Shown: positions 16,181 through 26,630, counted from the stretch's first letter. The stretch is DNA of 64,000 bases from an uncultured Myroides sp. (GCA_913777665.1 CAJYTF010000046.1:44039-108038); one strand, 5' to 3'. Translations and numbers: made by a program. Notes: generated from the sequence alone by a model not told the origin.

Positions 16181-16993
16181 CTAAATTTTTATTGCTTTGG
16201 AACCACTTGGGATTTTATATTTAAAATCAACCGATTGATTTACCGAAACTTTTTTGTAATCGATTCTTATTTGCACATCGTCTTTACGCATGGCATGAAT
16301 CTTTATTTCTTTTGGAAGATAGATGTTGTCGCTTGACTGATACGACGGATATTGAATTACCAATTTATCTGCCGATTTATCTTCGGTTACCTCTGTAGAT
16401 GCCACCTGATTTTTCGATCCTAAAACCAAACGCATTAAAAACTGATTCAGTTTTAACTCTAATTCATTGCTCTTTATTTTTTGATAATCGTTGGTGTTTA
16501 AATCGTAAAAAGCCTTACCCAACAACAAATTTTCTACGTTTTGGTAAGTAACTTCGGTTCCTAAAAAGTCTTTAATAAATTTATAATCGCCATCGTAATG
16601 TGTTCCCCCAAATGTTTCGTAAAAACTAGCTCGATCTGGAGTTAAATATACTTTAGCTGAAAAAAGGAAAACGCGAGCCGTAATTAAAATTTGTTTATCT
16701 TTTTCCATTTTAATATCTGCTTTTATCGAATTATCTAAGTTTTTGTCTTTATAATCCACATCGGCAGTAATGCTTAACGTATTAAAATCGTTAAACAGCG
16801 CATAATGATCTGTAGCAATTTCGGTAATTGCTTTCTTATTTGCTTTTTTTGAAGTGTTTTCGGCTTTTGGTTCTGCAATAATAGTTTCTGCCGTATTTTC
16901 GGTTTGATTTTCCGGCGCAGGTGTATTTTTCTTTGACGATTTACACGAAACCGCAAAAAGAGCTACACTTAATATGATAAAAATTTGTTTCAT
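16181..16993 (-). CDS. DUF4292 domain lipoprotein
   Basis: 270 aa. The N-terminus MKQIFIILSVALFAVSCKSS has a lipobox (AVSC) at Cys17, so it is a lipoprotein. A Glu/Lys/Thr-rich linker follows, and then the DUF4292 domain with beta strands and LLLGKAFYDLNTNDYQKI. Function is not established; the family resembles outer-membrane lipoprotein-chaperone folds. The gene stands directly upstream of the EnvC-like gene, and the terminator-like hairpin at 17021-17048 separates it from the nucleotidyltransferase gene. Confidence 0.87.
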   Translation of the reverse strand: MKQIFIILSVALFAVSCKSSKKNTPAPENQTENTAETIIAEPKAENTSKKANKKAITEIATDHYALFNDFNTLSITADVDYKDKNLDNSIKADIKMEKDKQILITARVFLFSAKVYLTPDRASFYETFGGTHYDGDYKFIKDFLGTEVTYQNVENLLLGKAFYDLNTNDYQKIKSNELELKLNQFLMRLVLGSKNQVASTEVTEDKSADKLVIQYPSYQSSDNIYLPKEIKIHAMRKDDVQIRIDYKKVSVNQSVDFKYKIPSGSKAIKI

Positions 16994-17020
16994 TCTTGAA
17001 ATTAAAACGATAAAGAAACA

Positions 17021-17048
17021 AAAAAATCCGCGAACACGGATTTTTTTA
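17021..17048 (-). terminator. Terminator of the flippase-dut-nucleotidyltransferase operon
   Basis: AAATCCG and CGGATTT pair around a 6-nt loop, with A-runs on the left and T-runs on the right, so it can work in either direction. It begins 3 bp after the stop of the nucleotidyltransferase gene. Confidence 0.85.
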
Positions 17049-17051
17049 TGA

Positions 17052-18062
17052 TTATTCTAACACACTGTAATCACCTATACTTATGTTGGTAAACTTACCG
17101 TTAAAGCTTGCAAAATTACCAATCATTGCATTGTCTAAATCGGCATTTTTTACGGTGGCGTTGGTTTGTATCAAACTGTTTTTAATAGTAGCGTTTTCAA
17201 CTTTAGAATTATCGCCCAAAGAAACATTCGGACCAACCGTTGCGTTTTTAAGAACTACATTTTCGCCAATATAACACGGCGGAATAATAGTTGAATTTTC
17301 TATAACAGCTGTTGATGCTAAAAGGTTTTCATTATCATTGTGCAAGAAGTTCAACATACGGTTATTGGTATCAACCGTTACGTTTTTGTTTCCGCAATCC
17401 ATCCATTCATCAACTTTGCCCGGAACAAAACGCAAACCTTTCTGTTTCATGTTTTCCAAAGCATCTGTTAACTGATATTCGCCGCCTTTTTCAATTTTAT
17501 TATCTAAAAGATATTCTAATTCGCTTCGTAAATTTTCGGCAGATTTAAAGAAATAAATTCCAATAATTGCTAAATCCGAAATAAATTCTGTCGGTTTTTC
17601 TACAAAATCAACAATCTCATTTTTATCGTTCAACTGAACTACTCCAAACGCCGATGGATCTTCCACAGCCTTTACCCAAATAACAGAATCGGCAGAAGCA
17701 TCTAACGTAAAATCGGCACGGAACAACGTATCTGCATACGCAACCACGATTGGTCCTTGCATACTTTCTTTGGCACACAAAATAGCATGTGCTGTTCCCA
17801 ATGCTTCGTTTTGGTAACAAATAGTTCCTTTAGCGCCTAACTTTTCTGCAATTGCAACTAAATCTTTCTCTACTTTTTTACCAAAACTTTCGTGGATGAT
17901 AAACGCAATTTCATCGATTGGTTGATTAATTACTTTGGCAATATCTTCTACCAATCGGTGAACGATTGGCTTGCCTGCAATTGGAATTAATGGTTTTGGA
18001 GTTGTTAATGTATGTGGACGCAAGCGTGAACCACGACCTGCCATTGGTACGATTATTTTCAT
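17052..18062 (-). CDS. NDP-sugar pyrophosphorylase (nucleotidyltransferase with left-handed beta-helix tail)
   Basis: 336 aa. The N-terminal signature MKIIVPMAGRGSRLRPHTL with TPKPLIPIAGKP is the nucleotide-binding loop of sugar-1-phosphate nucleotidyltransferases. DEWMDCGNK and VEKP blocks follow. From about residue 245 hexapeptide-type repeats (STIIPPCYIGENVVLKNATVGP) form a left-handed beta-helix. It makes an activated sugar in the cytoplasm; whether glucose, mannose or another sugar cannot be decided. It lies 16 bp after dut, in an operon with a polysaccharide flippase, which points to surface glycan synthesis. Confidence 0.9.
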   Translation of the reverse strand: MKIIVPMAGRGSRLRPHTLTTPKPLIPIAGKPIVHRLVEDIAKVINQPIDEIAFIIHESFGKKVEKDLVAIAEKLGAKGTICYQNEALGTAHAILCAKESMQGPIVVAYADTLFRADFTLDASADSVIWVKAVEDPSAFGVVQLNDKNEIVDFVEKPTEFISDLAIIGIYFFKSAENLRSELEYLLDNKIEKGGEYQLTDALENMKQKGLRFVPGKVDEWMDCGNKNVTVDTNNRMLNFLHNDNENLLASTAVIENSTIIPPCYIGENVVLKNATVGPNVSLGDNSKVENATIKNSLIQTNATVKNADLDNAMIGNFASFNGKFTNISIGDYSVLE

Positions 18063-18078
18063 TTTCTTTTTTCTGATT

Positions 18079-18513
18079 TTATTTTACACCGGTGCTACCA
18101 AATCCGCCTGCACCGCGCTCTGTTGTTGATAATTCTTCTGTTTCTACCCATTCGGCACGTTCGTGCTTGGCAATGACCATTTGCGCAATGCGTTCGCCGT
18201 TTTCTACCACGAAGGTTTCTTTTGATAAATTGGCTAAAATAACACCGACTTCGCCACGGTAATCAGCATCTACTGTACCAGGAGAATTTAAGCAGGTAAT
18301 TCCTTTTTTTAATGCTAAACCACTACGCGGACGTACTTGTGCTTCGTAACCAATTGGCAATTCCATGAACAAACCTGTTGGTATCAATGCGCGATCCATA
18401 GGTTCGATAACTATTGGTTCTGTTAGGTTTGCACGCAAATCCATTCCTGCCGAAGCAATAGTTTCGTAGCTTGGCAAAGCGTGTTGTGATTTGTTGATAA
18501 TATTTATTTTCAT
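18079..18513 (-). CDS. dut: dUTP diphosphatase
   Basis: 144 aa trimeric dUTPase. All five family motifs are present in order: [41 protein letters not shown] and the C-terminal [10 protein letters not shown]. It hydrolyses dUTP to dUMP and keeps uracil out of DNA. Its start overlaps the stop of the flippase gene by 4 bp and the nucleotidyltransferase follows after 16 bp, so it is embedded in a surface-polysaccharide operon. Confidence 0.97.
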   Translation of the reverse strand: MKINIINKSQHALPSYETIASAGMDLRANLTEPIVIEPMDRALIPTGLFMELPIGYEAQVRPRSGLALKKGITCLNSPGTVDADYRGEVGVILANLSKETFVVENGERIAQMVIAKHERAEWVETEELSTTERGAGGFGSTGVK

Positions 18514-19979
18514 TTTTTTAAAACAGATTTTAATATGCGTTGAATCATTACTTTTTCGTTGTAATAAATCAATGCTACGAATATAAGAATGAATGTTATT
18601 CCCACGAAATAATTCTCTCTGAAATTGTAAAAGTATCCAAAAGAAAACAAAACGGCTGTTCCTAAATAAAGTGCAATTGCTTTTTTATCATACGGAATTG
18701 GATACGATTTTTGTCCCAACACAAACGAAATAAGCATCATAATGGCGTAAGCTGCTAAAGTCGTGATGGCAGATCCTATTAAACCAATTTTTGGAATTAA
18801 GATATAATTCAACACAACTGTTACAATCGCCCCGAAAACCGAAATATATGCTCCAATTTTTGTCTTGTCCTGAATTTTGTACCAAACCGATAAATTGGTG
18901 TAAATGCCCAACATTAAGTTTGCTAAAATAATGTACGGAACAATTTCCATTGCAAACCAGTATTCTTCTTTCGGTATATAAAATAGCTTTATTAAATCGG
19001 CAAAAACTACAATTACAATCATTGTAAAACTTCCAAAAATGATGAAATATTTGGTTATTGTAGCGTATTTTACCGGAGCATCGTCATTTTTTGCATAACT
19101 AAAAAAGAAAGGTTCAATTCCCAACGAATATGCCATTCGGAATAATACCATGAAAACACCTATTTTATAGATCGCACCGTAACTTGCTAATCCTAAATCT
19201 ACAAAACTTTCGGGTAGTAATTCTTCTAAAAACACTTTGTCAAATGTTTCATTAACAACGAATGCCAAACCGCCAATCATTACTGGAAAACTGTATAGAA
19301 CCATTTCTTTCCAAAGCTGTTTGTTGAATTTTAATTTTAACTTTAAATAGTATTTAGAAAGCAACAGAATTGTAACCAAACTGGCAATGATGTTCGATAA
19401 AAATAAATAGCCTACCTGAAAATCTGCTTGGTAATAATCTTGCAACCACGAGTTTTGATTGTTTTCTAAAGATTTAGGGATTACGTATAAGAATAGAACC
19501 GTTAAGTTTGTATTTACTAAAACATTTGTAATTTTTATAAAGCTGTATTTTATTGGTCGTTGTTCGGCTCGTAAAATAGCAAACGGAATTACCGCCAAGC
19601 TATCTAAAACTAAAATCCAGATTAAGTAGCTTACAACGGTAGGCGAAATTCCAAAATAAGTATCAATATAACTTTTAAAAGTATAAACACCTATTAAAAA
19701 TACAGCGCAAACAGCCATTAAAAACAAAATAGTGTTGTTTATAACCTCTTGTTTGTTTTCTTGTTTATTATAAAAGCGAAAAAAAGCCGTTTCCATACCA
19801 AACGAAAGCACCACGTTAAAAAACATCATCCACGAAAAAATCAATGTATAATCGGCATAAGCATCTTTAGGCAACCAATCGATATGCAGTGGCGCCATAA
19901 AAAAACCAATCATTTTAGGAACAACCGTTGCTATTCCGTAGATTAAGGTGGTTTTAAACAGATTTTTGTAAACGCTCAA
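18510..19979 (-). CDS. Polysaccharide flippase-type membrane protein (Wzx/MVF superfamily)
   Basis: 489 aa with about 14 hydrophobic segments along the whole length, starting [19 protein letters not shown] and with the [11 protein letters not shown] and [18 protein letters not shown] blocks usual in oligosaccharide flippases. It probably moves lipid-linked sugars across the inner membrane. The substrate is unknown. It overlaps dut by 4 bp and lies 5 bp downstream of the DUF3298 lipoprotein gene, so the four genes 17052-20740 look like one transcript. Confidence 0.9.
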   Translation of the reverse strand: MSVYKNLFKTTLIYGIATVVPKMIGFFMAPLHIDWLPKDAYADYTLIFSWMMFFNVVLSFGMETAFFRFYNKQENKQEVINNTILFLMAVCAVFLIGVYTFKSYIDTYFGISPTVVSYLIWILVLDSLAVIPFAILRAEQRPIKYSFIKITNVLVNTNLTVLFLYVIPKSLENNQNSWLQDYYQADFQVGYLFLSNIIASLVTILLLSKYYLKLKLKFNKQLWKEMVLYSFPVMIGGLAFVVNETFDKVFLEELLPESFVDLGLASYGAIYKIGVFMVLFRMAYSLGIEPFFFSYAKNDDAPVKYATITKYFIIFGSFTMIVIVVFADLIKLFYIPKEEYWFAMEIVPYIILANLMLGIYTNLSVWYKIQDKTKIGAYISVFGAIVTVVLNYILIPKIGLIGSAITTLAAYAIMMLISFVLGQKSYPIPYDKKAIALYLGTAVLFSFGYFYNFRENYFVGITFILIFVALIYYNEKVMIQRILKSVLKK

Positions 19980-19984
19980 AATAA

Positions 19985-20740
19985 TTAATTTTTAAAGTAA
20001 AGAGGGTTTAAAAAACGCTCTACTTGTTGTTTAGGGAGTTTTATAATGGTTGACCCTTGTACATACGGCGCAATTTCGTACGGATTGTAATGTAAAATCC
20101 ATTCGGTTCTGGTTTCGTAAAAGTTTTCGGGTAATTTAAACTGATTTTTTTCAAAAGTAAATCCGGCATCGTTCAAACTGCTTGAAATATTCAGCTGTTT
20201 TTTAAATTCGGTTTCGGCATAGTGTTTAAATCCTTCAAAATTAATGAACAAATCTTTTGTCGGAATAGTATCTCCCGTAGATAAATCAAACAAAAAAACC
20301 TTTGAAGCCTGCATTCCGTGCGCGCCGCCCGTAAAAATATAATAATCCCAAACCACCTGATAAACTTTAGGCGATAGTTCTTTATGATTCACTTTAAAAT
20401 TAGCTTCCCACGCAACGGCATGGTCAGGATATGTTCTGTAAACTTCGTTATAATTATGAATAAAATTCAACGCCAATGTATCGTACGAACCGGTTTTTTT
20501 ATCGTTTTGATGAGCTACAATGCTTTGAACAAACTTAAAAAAACGATTGTTCATAGATTTTGAAACAGCTTCGTTGCCCGATACAAACGGAATTTCGAAA
20601 TGTACATACGTGCAATTTCCCTCGGTACAATCCAAATCAGATTTTAAATCGTAGGTTTTAGTGGTTATTTGTAGCGGAATTTCCTTCTTGCAACTCACAA
20701 AACCAATTGATAAACAAATAAATAGTAAATATTTTATCAT
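19985..20740 (-). CDS. DUF3298 domain lipoprotein
   Basis: 251 aa. The N-terminus MIKYLLFICLSIGFVSCKK carries a lipobox (FVSC) at Cys17. The domain order fits the DUF4163/DUF3298 family (RsiV-like): an N-terminal strand-rich part with a conserved Cys pair (DCTEGNC), then YYIFTGGAHGMQASKVFLFD with the GGAHG hallmark, and PYEIAPYVQGSTIIKLP near the end. Members are envelope proteins, some binding lysozyme-like ligands; this one has no anti-sigma domain. It is the first gene of the operon and diverges from the cystathionine gamma-synthase-like gene. Confidence 0.87.
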   Translation of the reverse strand: MIKYLLFICLSIGFVSCKKEIPLQITTKTYDLKSDLDCTEGNCTYVHFEIPFVSGNEAVSKSMNNRFFKFVQSIVAHQNDKKTGSYDTLALNFIHNYNEVYRTYPDHAVAWEANFKVNHKELSPKVYQVVWDYYIFTGGAHGMQASKVFLFDLSTGDTIPTKDLFINFEGFKHYAETEFKKQLNISSSLNDAGFTFEKNQFKLPENFYETRTEWILHYNPYEIAPYVQGSTIIKLPKQQVERFLNPLYFKN

Positions 20741-20831
20741 TAAAAACAGCGCCTCTAATTTTAAGCAAATCTATAAATTTTAGTCGGTTTTAAGTGGTAT
20801 CTTTACGCTTATTTTTAAAAGTACAAAAATT

Positions 20832-21974
20832 ATGAAATTCAACACCAAAGTTATACACGGCGGGCAGCATCACGACCCATCAACCGGTGCGGTAATGCCG
20901 CCGGTTTATCATACATCAACCTTTGCACAAACAAGTCCGGGCGTTCATACCGGATACGAATACAGCCGTGCCGATAACCCTACACGTACTGCTTTAGAAC
21001 ATGCTTTAGAAAGTATTGAAAACGGTGCGCGCGGATTGGCATTTTCATCGGGACTAGCAGCAATTGACTGCGTTATGCGTTTGTTGAAGCCGAATGATGA
21101 AGTAATTGCGATGGACGATTTGTATGGTGGAACGTATAGATTATTTACACGCTTTTATCAGGATTTGGGTATTAAGTTTCATTTTATTGATATGAACGAT
21201 TTAGCGTTGTTTGAATCGAAAATTAACGATAAAACCAAATTAGTTTGGATTGAAACTCCTACGAATCCGTTAATGAAACTGGCAGATATCGAAGCGATTG
21301 CAACCATTACCAAAAAACACAATTTGTTATTTGCGGTTGATAATACATTTGCAACACCATATTTACAAAAACCGTTAGATTTGGGTGCCGATATCGTTAT
21401 GCATTCTGCTACAAAATATTTAGGCGGACATTCAGACGTTATTGCCGGAGCTTTGATTATTAAAGATGAAGAATTAGGAAAACAACTGCATTTTACGCAG
21501 TTTGCAACAGGTGCAACTTTAGGGCCGCAAGAATGTTTCTTGGTTTTGCGTGGAATTAAAACCTTGCATTTACGTGTGGAACGTCATTGTTTTAACGGAC
21601 AAAAAGTAGCCGAGTTTTTAGAGCAACATCCGTTAATTGATAAAGTTTTGTATCCTGGTTTGGCATCGCATCCACAGCATGATTTGGCTAAAAAACAAAT
21701 GCCGAAAGGTTTTGGCGGAATGGTTTCGTTTACGTTTAAATCGGGTGCAAAAGCCGATGCTATTTCTTTTTTAGAGAAATTGAAAGTGTTTACTTTGGCA
21801 GAATCGTTAGGTGGAGTAGAATCGTTAGCGAATCACCCGGCGTTGATGACACATGCATCAATCCCAGCAGAAAAACGTGCAGAAATCGGCGTTACCGATG
21901 ATATGGTGCGTTTAAGTGTTGGTGTAGAAGATATTGATGATTTAATTGCCGATGTAGAACAGGCGTTGAAATAA
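20832..21974 (+). CDS. Cystathionine gamma-synthase-like PLP enzyme (trans-sulfuration family)
   Basis: 380 aa. It belongs to the Cys/Met metabolism PLP enzymes: YEYSRADNPTRTALE, FSSGLAAID, VDNTFATP, and HSATKYLGGHSDV with the PLP-binding Lys195. Full length for the family. It is probably a cystathionine gamma-synthase or gamma-lyase; sequence reading alone does not separate these. It stands alone, with a strong terminator (21987-22017) behind it. No S-adenosylmethionine riboswitch was seen in the 91-bp spacer upstream. Confidence 0.92.
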   Translation: MKFNTKVIHGGQHHDPSTGAVMPPVYHTSTFAQTSPGVHTGYEYSRADNPTRTALEHALESIENGARGLAFSSGLAAIDCVMRLLKPNDEVIAMDDLYGGTYRLFTRFYQDLGIKFHFIDMNDLALFESKINDKTKLVWIETPTNPLMKLADIEAIATITKKHNLLFAVDNTFATPYLQKPLDLGADIVMHSATKYLGGHSDVIAGALIIKDEELGKQLHFTQFATGATLGPQECFLVLRGIKTLHLRVERHCFNGQKVAEFLEQHPLIDKVLYPGLASHPQHDLAKKQMPKGFGGMVSFTFKSGAKADAISFLEKLKVFTLAESLGGVESLANHPALMTHASIPAEKRAEIGVTDDMVRLSVGVEDIDDLIADVEQALK

Positions 21975-21986
21975 AACAAACAGAAT

Positions 21987-22017
21987 AAAAAGTCATTTCA
22001 AAAGAAATGACTTTTTT
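21987..22017 (+). terminator. Terminator of the cystathionine gamma-synthase-like gene
   Basis: AAAAAGTCATTTC and GAAATGACTTTTT form a perfect 13-bp stem around AAAA and end in a T-run, 13 bp after the stop. Confidence 0.93.
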
Positions 22018-22093
22018 AATTTCATAGCGTTACATATCCCAATTTATACTATTTTTATAAAAAAAACGTTTCATTCTTTGAAATCAAGTCCGT

Positions 22094-24373
22094 ATGAAAT
22101 TCTATTATCAATTATTTTTCTTTTTAGTGTCGTTTGTTTCAGTAGCACAAACAAGCCAGTTGTGGAAAGGTTACTATTCGTATCAGGAAACTAAAGCCAT
22201 TGAGAAAGACGATCAAAACATATATATAGCAACAGATAACAGTGTTTTTGCTTATAACGAATACAGTAAAGAAACCGAGATTTTTAATACCGTTAGCGGA
22301 TTAAAAATTAATGGAATTACCACATTAGGTTATGCCAAAGATTATAAAAAATTAGTTATAGGAAGTAACAATGGTAAAGTAGCAATTATTGATTTAGCTG
22401 CCGATAAAATTTATCATTTAAACGATATTTTTTCTAAAACCAACATTCCAGACAATCAAAAGAAAATTAATAAAATAGTTGTTCATGCCGGCTTTGCCTA
22501 TTTGGCTACAGGTTACGGTATTACAACGGTACGTTTAACCGACAATCATTTTGGCGATACTTTTTATGTTGCGGTTGGTGGCGAAATGGCGAACGTAAAA
22601 ACAATGGCTATTTTTAACAATCAGGTGTATGCCGCGGTTGAAAACGAAGGAATTAAAAAGGCATTAATCAACAGTAATTTGATCGATTATAACAATTGGC
22701 AGGTTATTGATTTTGGTAATTGGATTGAACTAGCAACGTTTTCAAATAAATTAATCGGAGTAAAAGATGATTTATCGTTAAACACGATCTCTACCACAAA
22801 CCAAATTGATACGGTAGGCGATGTTTGGGGCGGGTTTTTAAAATTTAGTATTGCAGGTGATGTCTTAATTGAAATTACACAAGAAGCCGCTCGTTTGCGT
22901 GCTACAGATTTATCAGTTTACAACGAATTTGTTTATTCATTTGCTGAAAAAGGCGGTGTAAGCGATGCAACTTTTTCTAACGGAAATTATTTTGTGGCGA
23001 CTAATAAAAATGGCGGTTTAAAAGTTCCTTTAGAAAATAAAGAAAATGTTGAAGTGATATCTCCAAATGGTCCGTTGAGTAACAATATTTCATCGGCAGT
23101 TGTAAATAAAAAAGATTTGTGGTTAACTTTTGGAGGTTATGGTATTGATATGGATCCTTACCGACCTAATGGATTAACAAAATACGGTATCAGCACCTAC
23201 AAAAATATGCAGTCGTGGCAACATATTTCAAATCAAGAATTAAACGGATTACAGTCAACCGTAAATATCAGTTTTAATCCGCAAAAACCTAACTTGGCGT
23301 ATTTGAGTACTTTTAACGACGGTTTAGGAATTTTCGATTTAAACAATAAGCAACTGACTGTTTATGACGATACAAATACCGATGTTTTTACACCTATTAT
23401 TCCAACAGATTTACGTATTTACGGAGTAGCTTTTGACAGAAATGGAACAGGTTGGATTACAAATACTGCAGGAATGCATCCAGCTTTGATTTCCATCAAT
23501 TCAAATAATCAGTTTAACAAGTACACATCTAATATTTTGGAAAGTAATAATCCAGGAAGTGATGCGTATTTACTGCCTGTGATCGATAAAAACAGCACCA
23601 AATGGTTCGCCAGCCGTTTAAGTGGTGTATTTGCTTTTAATGAAACACGCAACAATAAAGCCATGAAAATTGGCACAAACAATGGGCTGCCTAACGTGGG
23701 TGTACGTTCTATTGCATTAGATTATAAAAATGAATTGTGGATTGGTACCGCAAAAGGTTTACGAGTTATTAGAAATGTTGATCAGTTTTTAACCAGTTCG
23801 CAGCTAACAGCAACTAACATTGTTATTGAAGATGAAGGTAAACCGCAAGAACTTTTCTATGAGCAGGAAATTTTAAACATTACTGTTGATGGATCCAACA
23901 ATAAGTGGGTTTCAATAGCAGAATCGGGAGTGTTTTTGATATCTGATCGATACCAAGCGCTTTATAATTTCACAACAGCAAATTCGCCACTACCAAGCAA
24001 CGATGTTACTGCTGTAACTATTGACGGATCTACCGGAGAAGTGTATTTTGTTACGCGTGAAGGTATGGTGTCTTTTAAAAATTACGCAACAACACCAACA
24101 GCAGATTTAGACGATATTAAAGTGTATCCAAACCCAGTAAAACCTGGCTTTTCTGGTGATGTGAAAATAAGCGGATTGGTTAGCGATGCCACGGTGAAAA
24201 TTACCGATATTGCCGGAAATCTGGTTCATGAAACCAAATCGTTAGGCGGAACGGTTACTTGGAACACCCTGTCTTTTTCAGGTTTGAAAGTACCTTCTGG
24301 AGTGTACATGATTTTTATTACTTCGGCAGACGGCGAATTAGACGCAGTTAAAAAAGTGATGATTATTCGTTAA
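22094..24373 (+). CDS. porZ: PorZ, type IX secretion system beta-propeller protein
   Basis: 759 aa. A signal peptide (ending SVAQ at residue 19) is followed by two-component-regulator-type beta-propeller repeats (DDQNIYIATDNSVFAYN, NELWIGTAKGLRVI, NNKWVSIAESGVFLI) over about 650 residues. The C-terminus is a type A T9SS sorting domain (VYPNPVKPGFSGDVKI ... SGVYMIFI). PorZ is part of the surface attachment complex that anchors T9SS cargo. The position directly before recO (one-base overlap of stop and start) matches the usual flavobacterial arrangement. Confidence 0.88.
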   Translation: MKFYYQLFFFLVSFVSVAQTSQLWKGYYSYQETKAIEKDDQNIYIATDNSVFAYNEYSKETEIFNTVSGLKINGITTLGYAKDYKKLVIGSNNGKVAIIDLAADKIYHLNDIFSKTNIPDNQKKINKIVVHAGFAYLATGYGITTVRLTDNHFGDTFYVAVGGEMANVKTMAIFNNQVYAAVENEGIKKALINSNLIDYNNWQVIDFGNWIELATFSNKLIGVKDDLSLNTISTTNQIDTVGDVWGGFLKFSIAGDVLIEITQEAARLRATDLSVYNEFVYSFAEKGGVSDATFSNGNYFVATNKNGGLKVPLENKENVEVISPNGPLSNNISSAVVNKKDLWLTFGGYGIDMDPYRPNGLTKYGISTYKNMQSWQHISNQELNGLQSTVNISFNPQKPNLAYLSTFNDGLGIFDLNNKQLTVYDDTNTDVFTPIIPTDLRIYGVAFDRNGTGWITNTAGMHPALISINSNNQFNKYTSNILESNNPGSDAYLLPVIDKNSTKWFASRLSGVFAFNETRNNKAMKIGTNNGLPNVGVRSIALDYKNELWIGTAKGLRVIRNVDQFLTSSQLTATNIVIEDEGKPQELFYEQEILNITVDGSNNKWVSIAESGVFLISDRYQALYNFTTANSPLPSNDVTAVTIDGSTGEVYFVTREGMVSFKNYATTPTADLDDIKVYPNPVKPGFSGDVKISGLVSDATVKITDIAGNLVHETKSLGGTVTWNTLSFSGLKVPSGVYMIFITSADGELDAVKKVMIIR

Positions 24374-25083
24374 TGCAGATTAAAACCGAAGCCATTGTTT
24401 TAAGCGCCTTGCGTTATCAGGAAAAAAGCCTGATTGTAAAGTGTTTTACTCAGCATTTTGGCTTAAAAACTTATTTTGTTCGCAATGCTTTTTCAGCAAA
24501 AAACAAAGGATTAAACAGCGCGTATTTTCAGCCGTTAAACCAATTGTATATCGATGCAACCCATAAAAACAAAGGTTCGTTAGAGTATATTAATGAACTG
24601 AAGCTGGCGTATCCGTATCAGACTATTTCGTTGGAATTTTACAAAAACAGCGTCAGCATTTTTATTGCCGAAGTTTTAAGTCACAGCATAAAAGAAGAGC
24701 AACCAAACAATGATTTGTTTTTGTTTTTAAAAACGGCTTTGGTTTGGTTTGACGAGCATTCTTTTTCGACCGATTTTCATTTGTGGATTTTAATAAACCT
24801 TACCAAATATTTAGGTTTTTATCCAGATGATTCCGATAAAGATTCGCTTTATTTCAATCCGCACGAAGGCAGTTTTACCATGCATTATACGCCCAATTGT
24901 TTTAATGAAGAGGAAACGCTTTTATTCCGAAAATTGTTCGATCTTTCTTTAATTGATAAAAAAGTGGTGCTGACAAACATGCAACGCAGAACACTTTTAA
25001 AGTTGTTGTTAGCTTATTACGAAACACATATTGTAGGATTCAAACAGATTAAATCGATAGAAATCTTATCGGAACTTTTTTAA
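24373..25083 (+). CDS. recO: DNA repair protein RecO
   Basis: 236 aa. It starts MQIKTEAIVLSALRYQEKS, the OB-fold beginning of RecO, followed by a helical domain without the zinc Cys cluster of some members. It loads RecA onto SSB-coated DNA with RecR/RecF. Its ATG shares one base with the porZ stop codon, so translation is probably coupled. Length is normal. Palindromic repeat copy C follows 53 bp later. Confidence 0.93.
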   Translation: MQIKTEAIVLSALRYQEKSLIVKCFTQHFGLKTYFVRNAFSAKNKGLNSAYFQPLNQLYIDATHKNKGSLEYINELKLAYPYQTISLEFYKNSVSIFIAEVLSHSIKEEQPNNDLFLFLKTALVWFDEHSFSTDFHLWILINLTKYLGFYPDDSDKDSLYFNPHEGSFTMHYTPNCFNEEETLLFRKLFDLSLIDKKVVLTNMQRRTLLKLLLAYYETHIVGFKQIKSIEILSELF

Positions 25084-25136
25084 GCATCATTTCTGGACTT
25101 CGCTCGAAATTACGAAACAATTTTTATTTATAATCT

Positions 25137-25213
25137 TGTCATTCCGACGAAGGAGGAATCTATTTAACAATCAAAAAGATTCTTCACTTCACTATGTTCC
25201 GTTCAGAATGACA
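25137..25213. repeat. Dispersed palindromic repeat (copy C)
   Basis: 77 bp. The left arm is TGTCATTCCGACGAAGGAGG plus AATCT, and the right arm runs from AGATTCTTC to CAGAATGACA. Fifteen bp lie between the arms. The left arm is identical to that flanking the GIY-YIG gene at 9531. Next to it, GGACTTCGCTCGAAATTACG (25094-25113) resembles another common dispersed motif. The 216-bp spacer between recO and the dehydrogenase gene holds nothing else. Confidence 0.88.
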
Positions 25214-25299
25214 AAGAAAATTATTACTAATAACGATCATTCAAAATCTGAAAGATCCTTACAGCATAACAAATGCAAATCAATAATTGTAGTGATTAA

Positions 25300-26598
25300 T
25301 TACTTCACTACTACCGTTTGAATATTCGCAAATTCGTACAAAGCAAAATGCGATAATTCGCGACCGTAACCAGAATTTTTAATGCCCCCGAAAGGCAAAT
25401 GTGGATCTGATACAATCATTTCGTTAATAAACAACGCGCCTTCATCAAATAAGTGCAGGTAATTATCTAATTGTTGCGGATTATCAGTAAAAATACTGGC
25501 ACCCAATCCAAAGTTCGATTTATTGCTTAATTCAATTGCTTCATCAATGGTTTTAAATGGCATAATTGCAGCCAATGGACCAAAAGTTTCTTCGGAAAAA
25601 ATCGGCATATCAATCGTAACATTGGTAACCAAAGTAGGTTCAAAAAAAGCTCCGTTACGTTTACCACCGGCAATTATTGTTGCTCCTTTTGCTACACTTT
25701 TTTTCAATTGATTTTCTAATTCAACCGCTAAATCTTCTCGAGCCATCGATCCGAAAGTAACCGTTTCATCATATTTATCGCCTAAAATCAACGTGCTTAA
25801 TTTCTGTTTGAACAAATCTACAAACTGATTATAAACAGCTTCGTGAATCAAAAACCGTTTAGAAGCAATACAGCTTTGTCCGGCATTCTGCATACGTGCA
25901 CTAACAGCTTTTTCGGTAGCGTAGTTTAAATCAGCATCGTTTAAAACAATAAAAGCGTTGCTTCCGCCTAATTCCAACACACATTTTTTTAGATGCTTTC
26001 CTGCCGTTTCAGCAACCGATCTTCCTGCATGCTCGCTTCCTGTTAACGAAACCGCTTTAATGATTGGATTAGCAATTACATTGGCAACTTCGCTGCTTTT
26101 TATAGAAAGATCTTTATAAATCGGGAAATCGATGGTATCAACATTAAAAACATCTTCCAATGCTTTGGCGCTTAACGGCACGTTGCTTGCGTGTTTTACA
26201 ACAAATACGTTTCCGGTAAGCAAACTTGGAATTACAAAACGGAAAACCTGCCAAAAAGGAAAATTCCACGGCATAACTCCCAATAAAACACCCAACGGAC
26301 GAAACGTGATGTAACTTTTACCCCAACCGGTTTTTACTTCCTGATCTTCCAGAAACTGTGCTGCATTTTCTATGTAATAATCGCACAAGTAAGCACATTT
26401 TTCAACTTCTGCAATTGCCAGTTTTATTGGCTTGTTCATATCGGTTGTAATCGCGTATGCGTAATCGCGTTTATTTTGTAGCAACTTTTCTTTGATGTTC
26501 TTTAAAACCGAAATGCGATCATCCAGAGAAAAATCGCGCCATTTTAAGAAACTCGATTGCATGGTTTCTATAATTACGGAGGTGCTGTCTAATGCCAT
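25300..26598 (-). CDS. Succinate-semialdehyde-type aldehyde dehydrogenase
   Basis: 432 aa, slightly short for the family. The blocks PLGVLLGVMPWNFPFWQVFR (101-120), SLTGSEHAGRSVAE, LELGGSNAFIV with Glu209, and QNAGQSCIASKRF with Cys243 are those of the NAD(P)-dependent succinate-semialdehyde dehydrogenase group (GabD/Sad-like). It would oxidise a semialdehyde to an acid in the cytoplasm. No neighbouring GABA-pathway gene is present, so the physiological substrate is open. It stands just upstream of batE on the same strand with a hairpin at 26631-26654, but on the minus strand it lies downstream of the bat operon. Confidence 0.88.
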   Translation of the reverse strand: MALDSTSVIIETMQSSFLKWRDFSLDDRISVLKNIKEKLLQNKRDYAYAITTDMNKPIKLAIAEVEKCAYLCDYYIENAAQFLEDQEVKTGWGKSYITFRPLGVLLGVMPWNFPFWQVFRFVIPSLLTGNVFVVKHASNVPLSAKALEDVFNVDTIDFPIYKDLSIKSSEVANVIANPIIKAVSLTGSEHAGRSVAETAGKHLKKCVLELGGSNAFIVLNDADLNYATEKAVSARMQNAGQSCIASKRFLIHEAVYNQFVDLFKQKLSTLILGDKYDETVTFGSMAREDLAVELENQLKKSVAKGATIIAGGKRNGAFFEPTLVTNVTIDMPIFSEETFGPLAAIMPFKTIDEAIELSNKSNFGLGASIFTDNPQQLDNYLHLFDEGALFINEMIVSDPHLPFGGIKNSGYGRELSHFALYEFANIQTVVVK

Positions 26599-26630
26599 AG
26601 AAATTTGTTTTTATAAAGTTATTAAATAAA

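Noticed and set aside
20741..20831. S-adenosylmethionine riboswitch before the cystathionine gamma-synthase-like gene
   Set aside because: The spacer is short, AT-rich and shows no conserved stem pattern; only a weak TATCTTTA box is visible.
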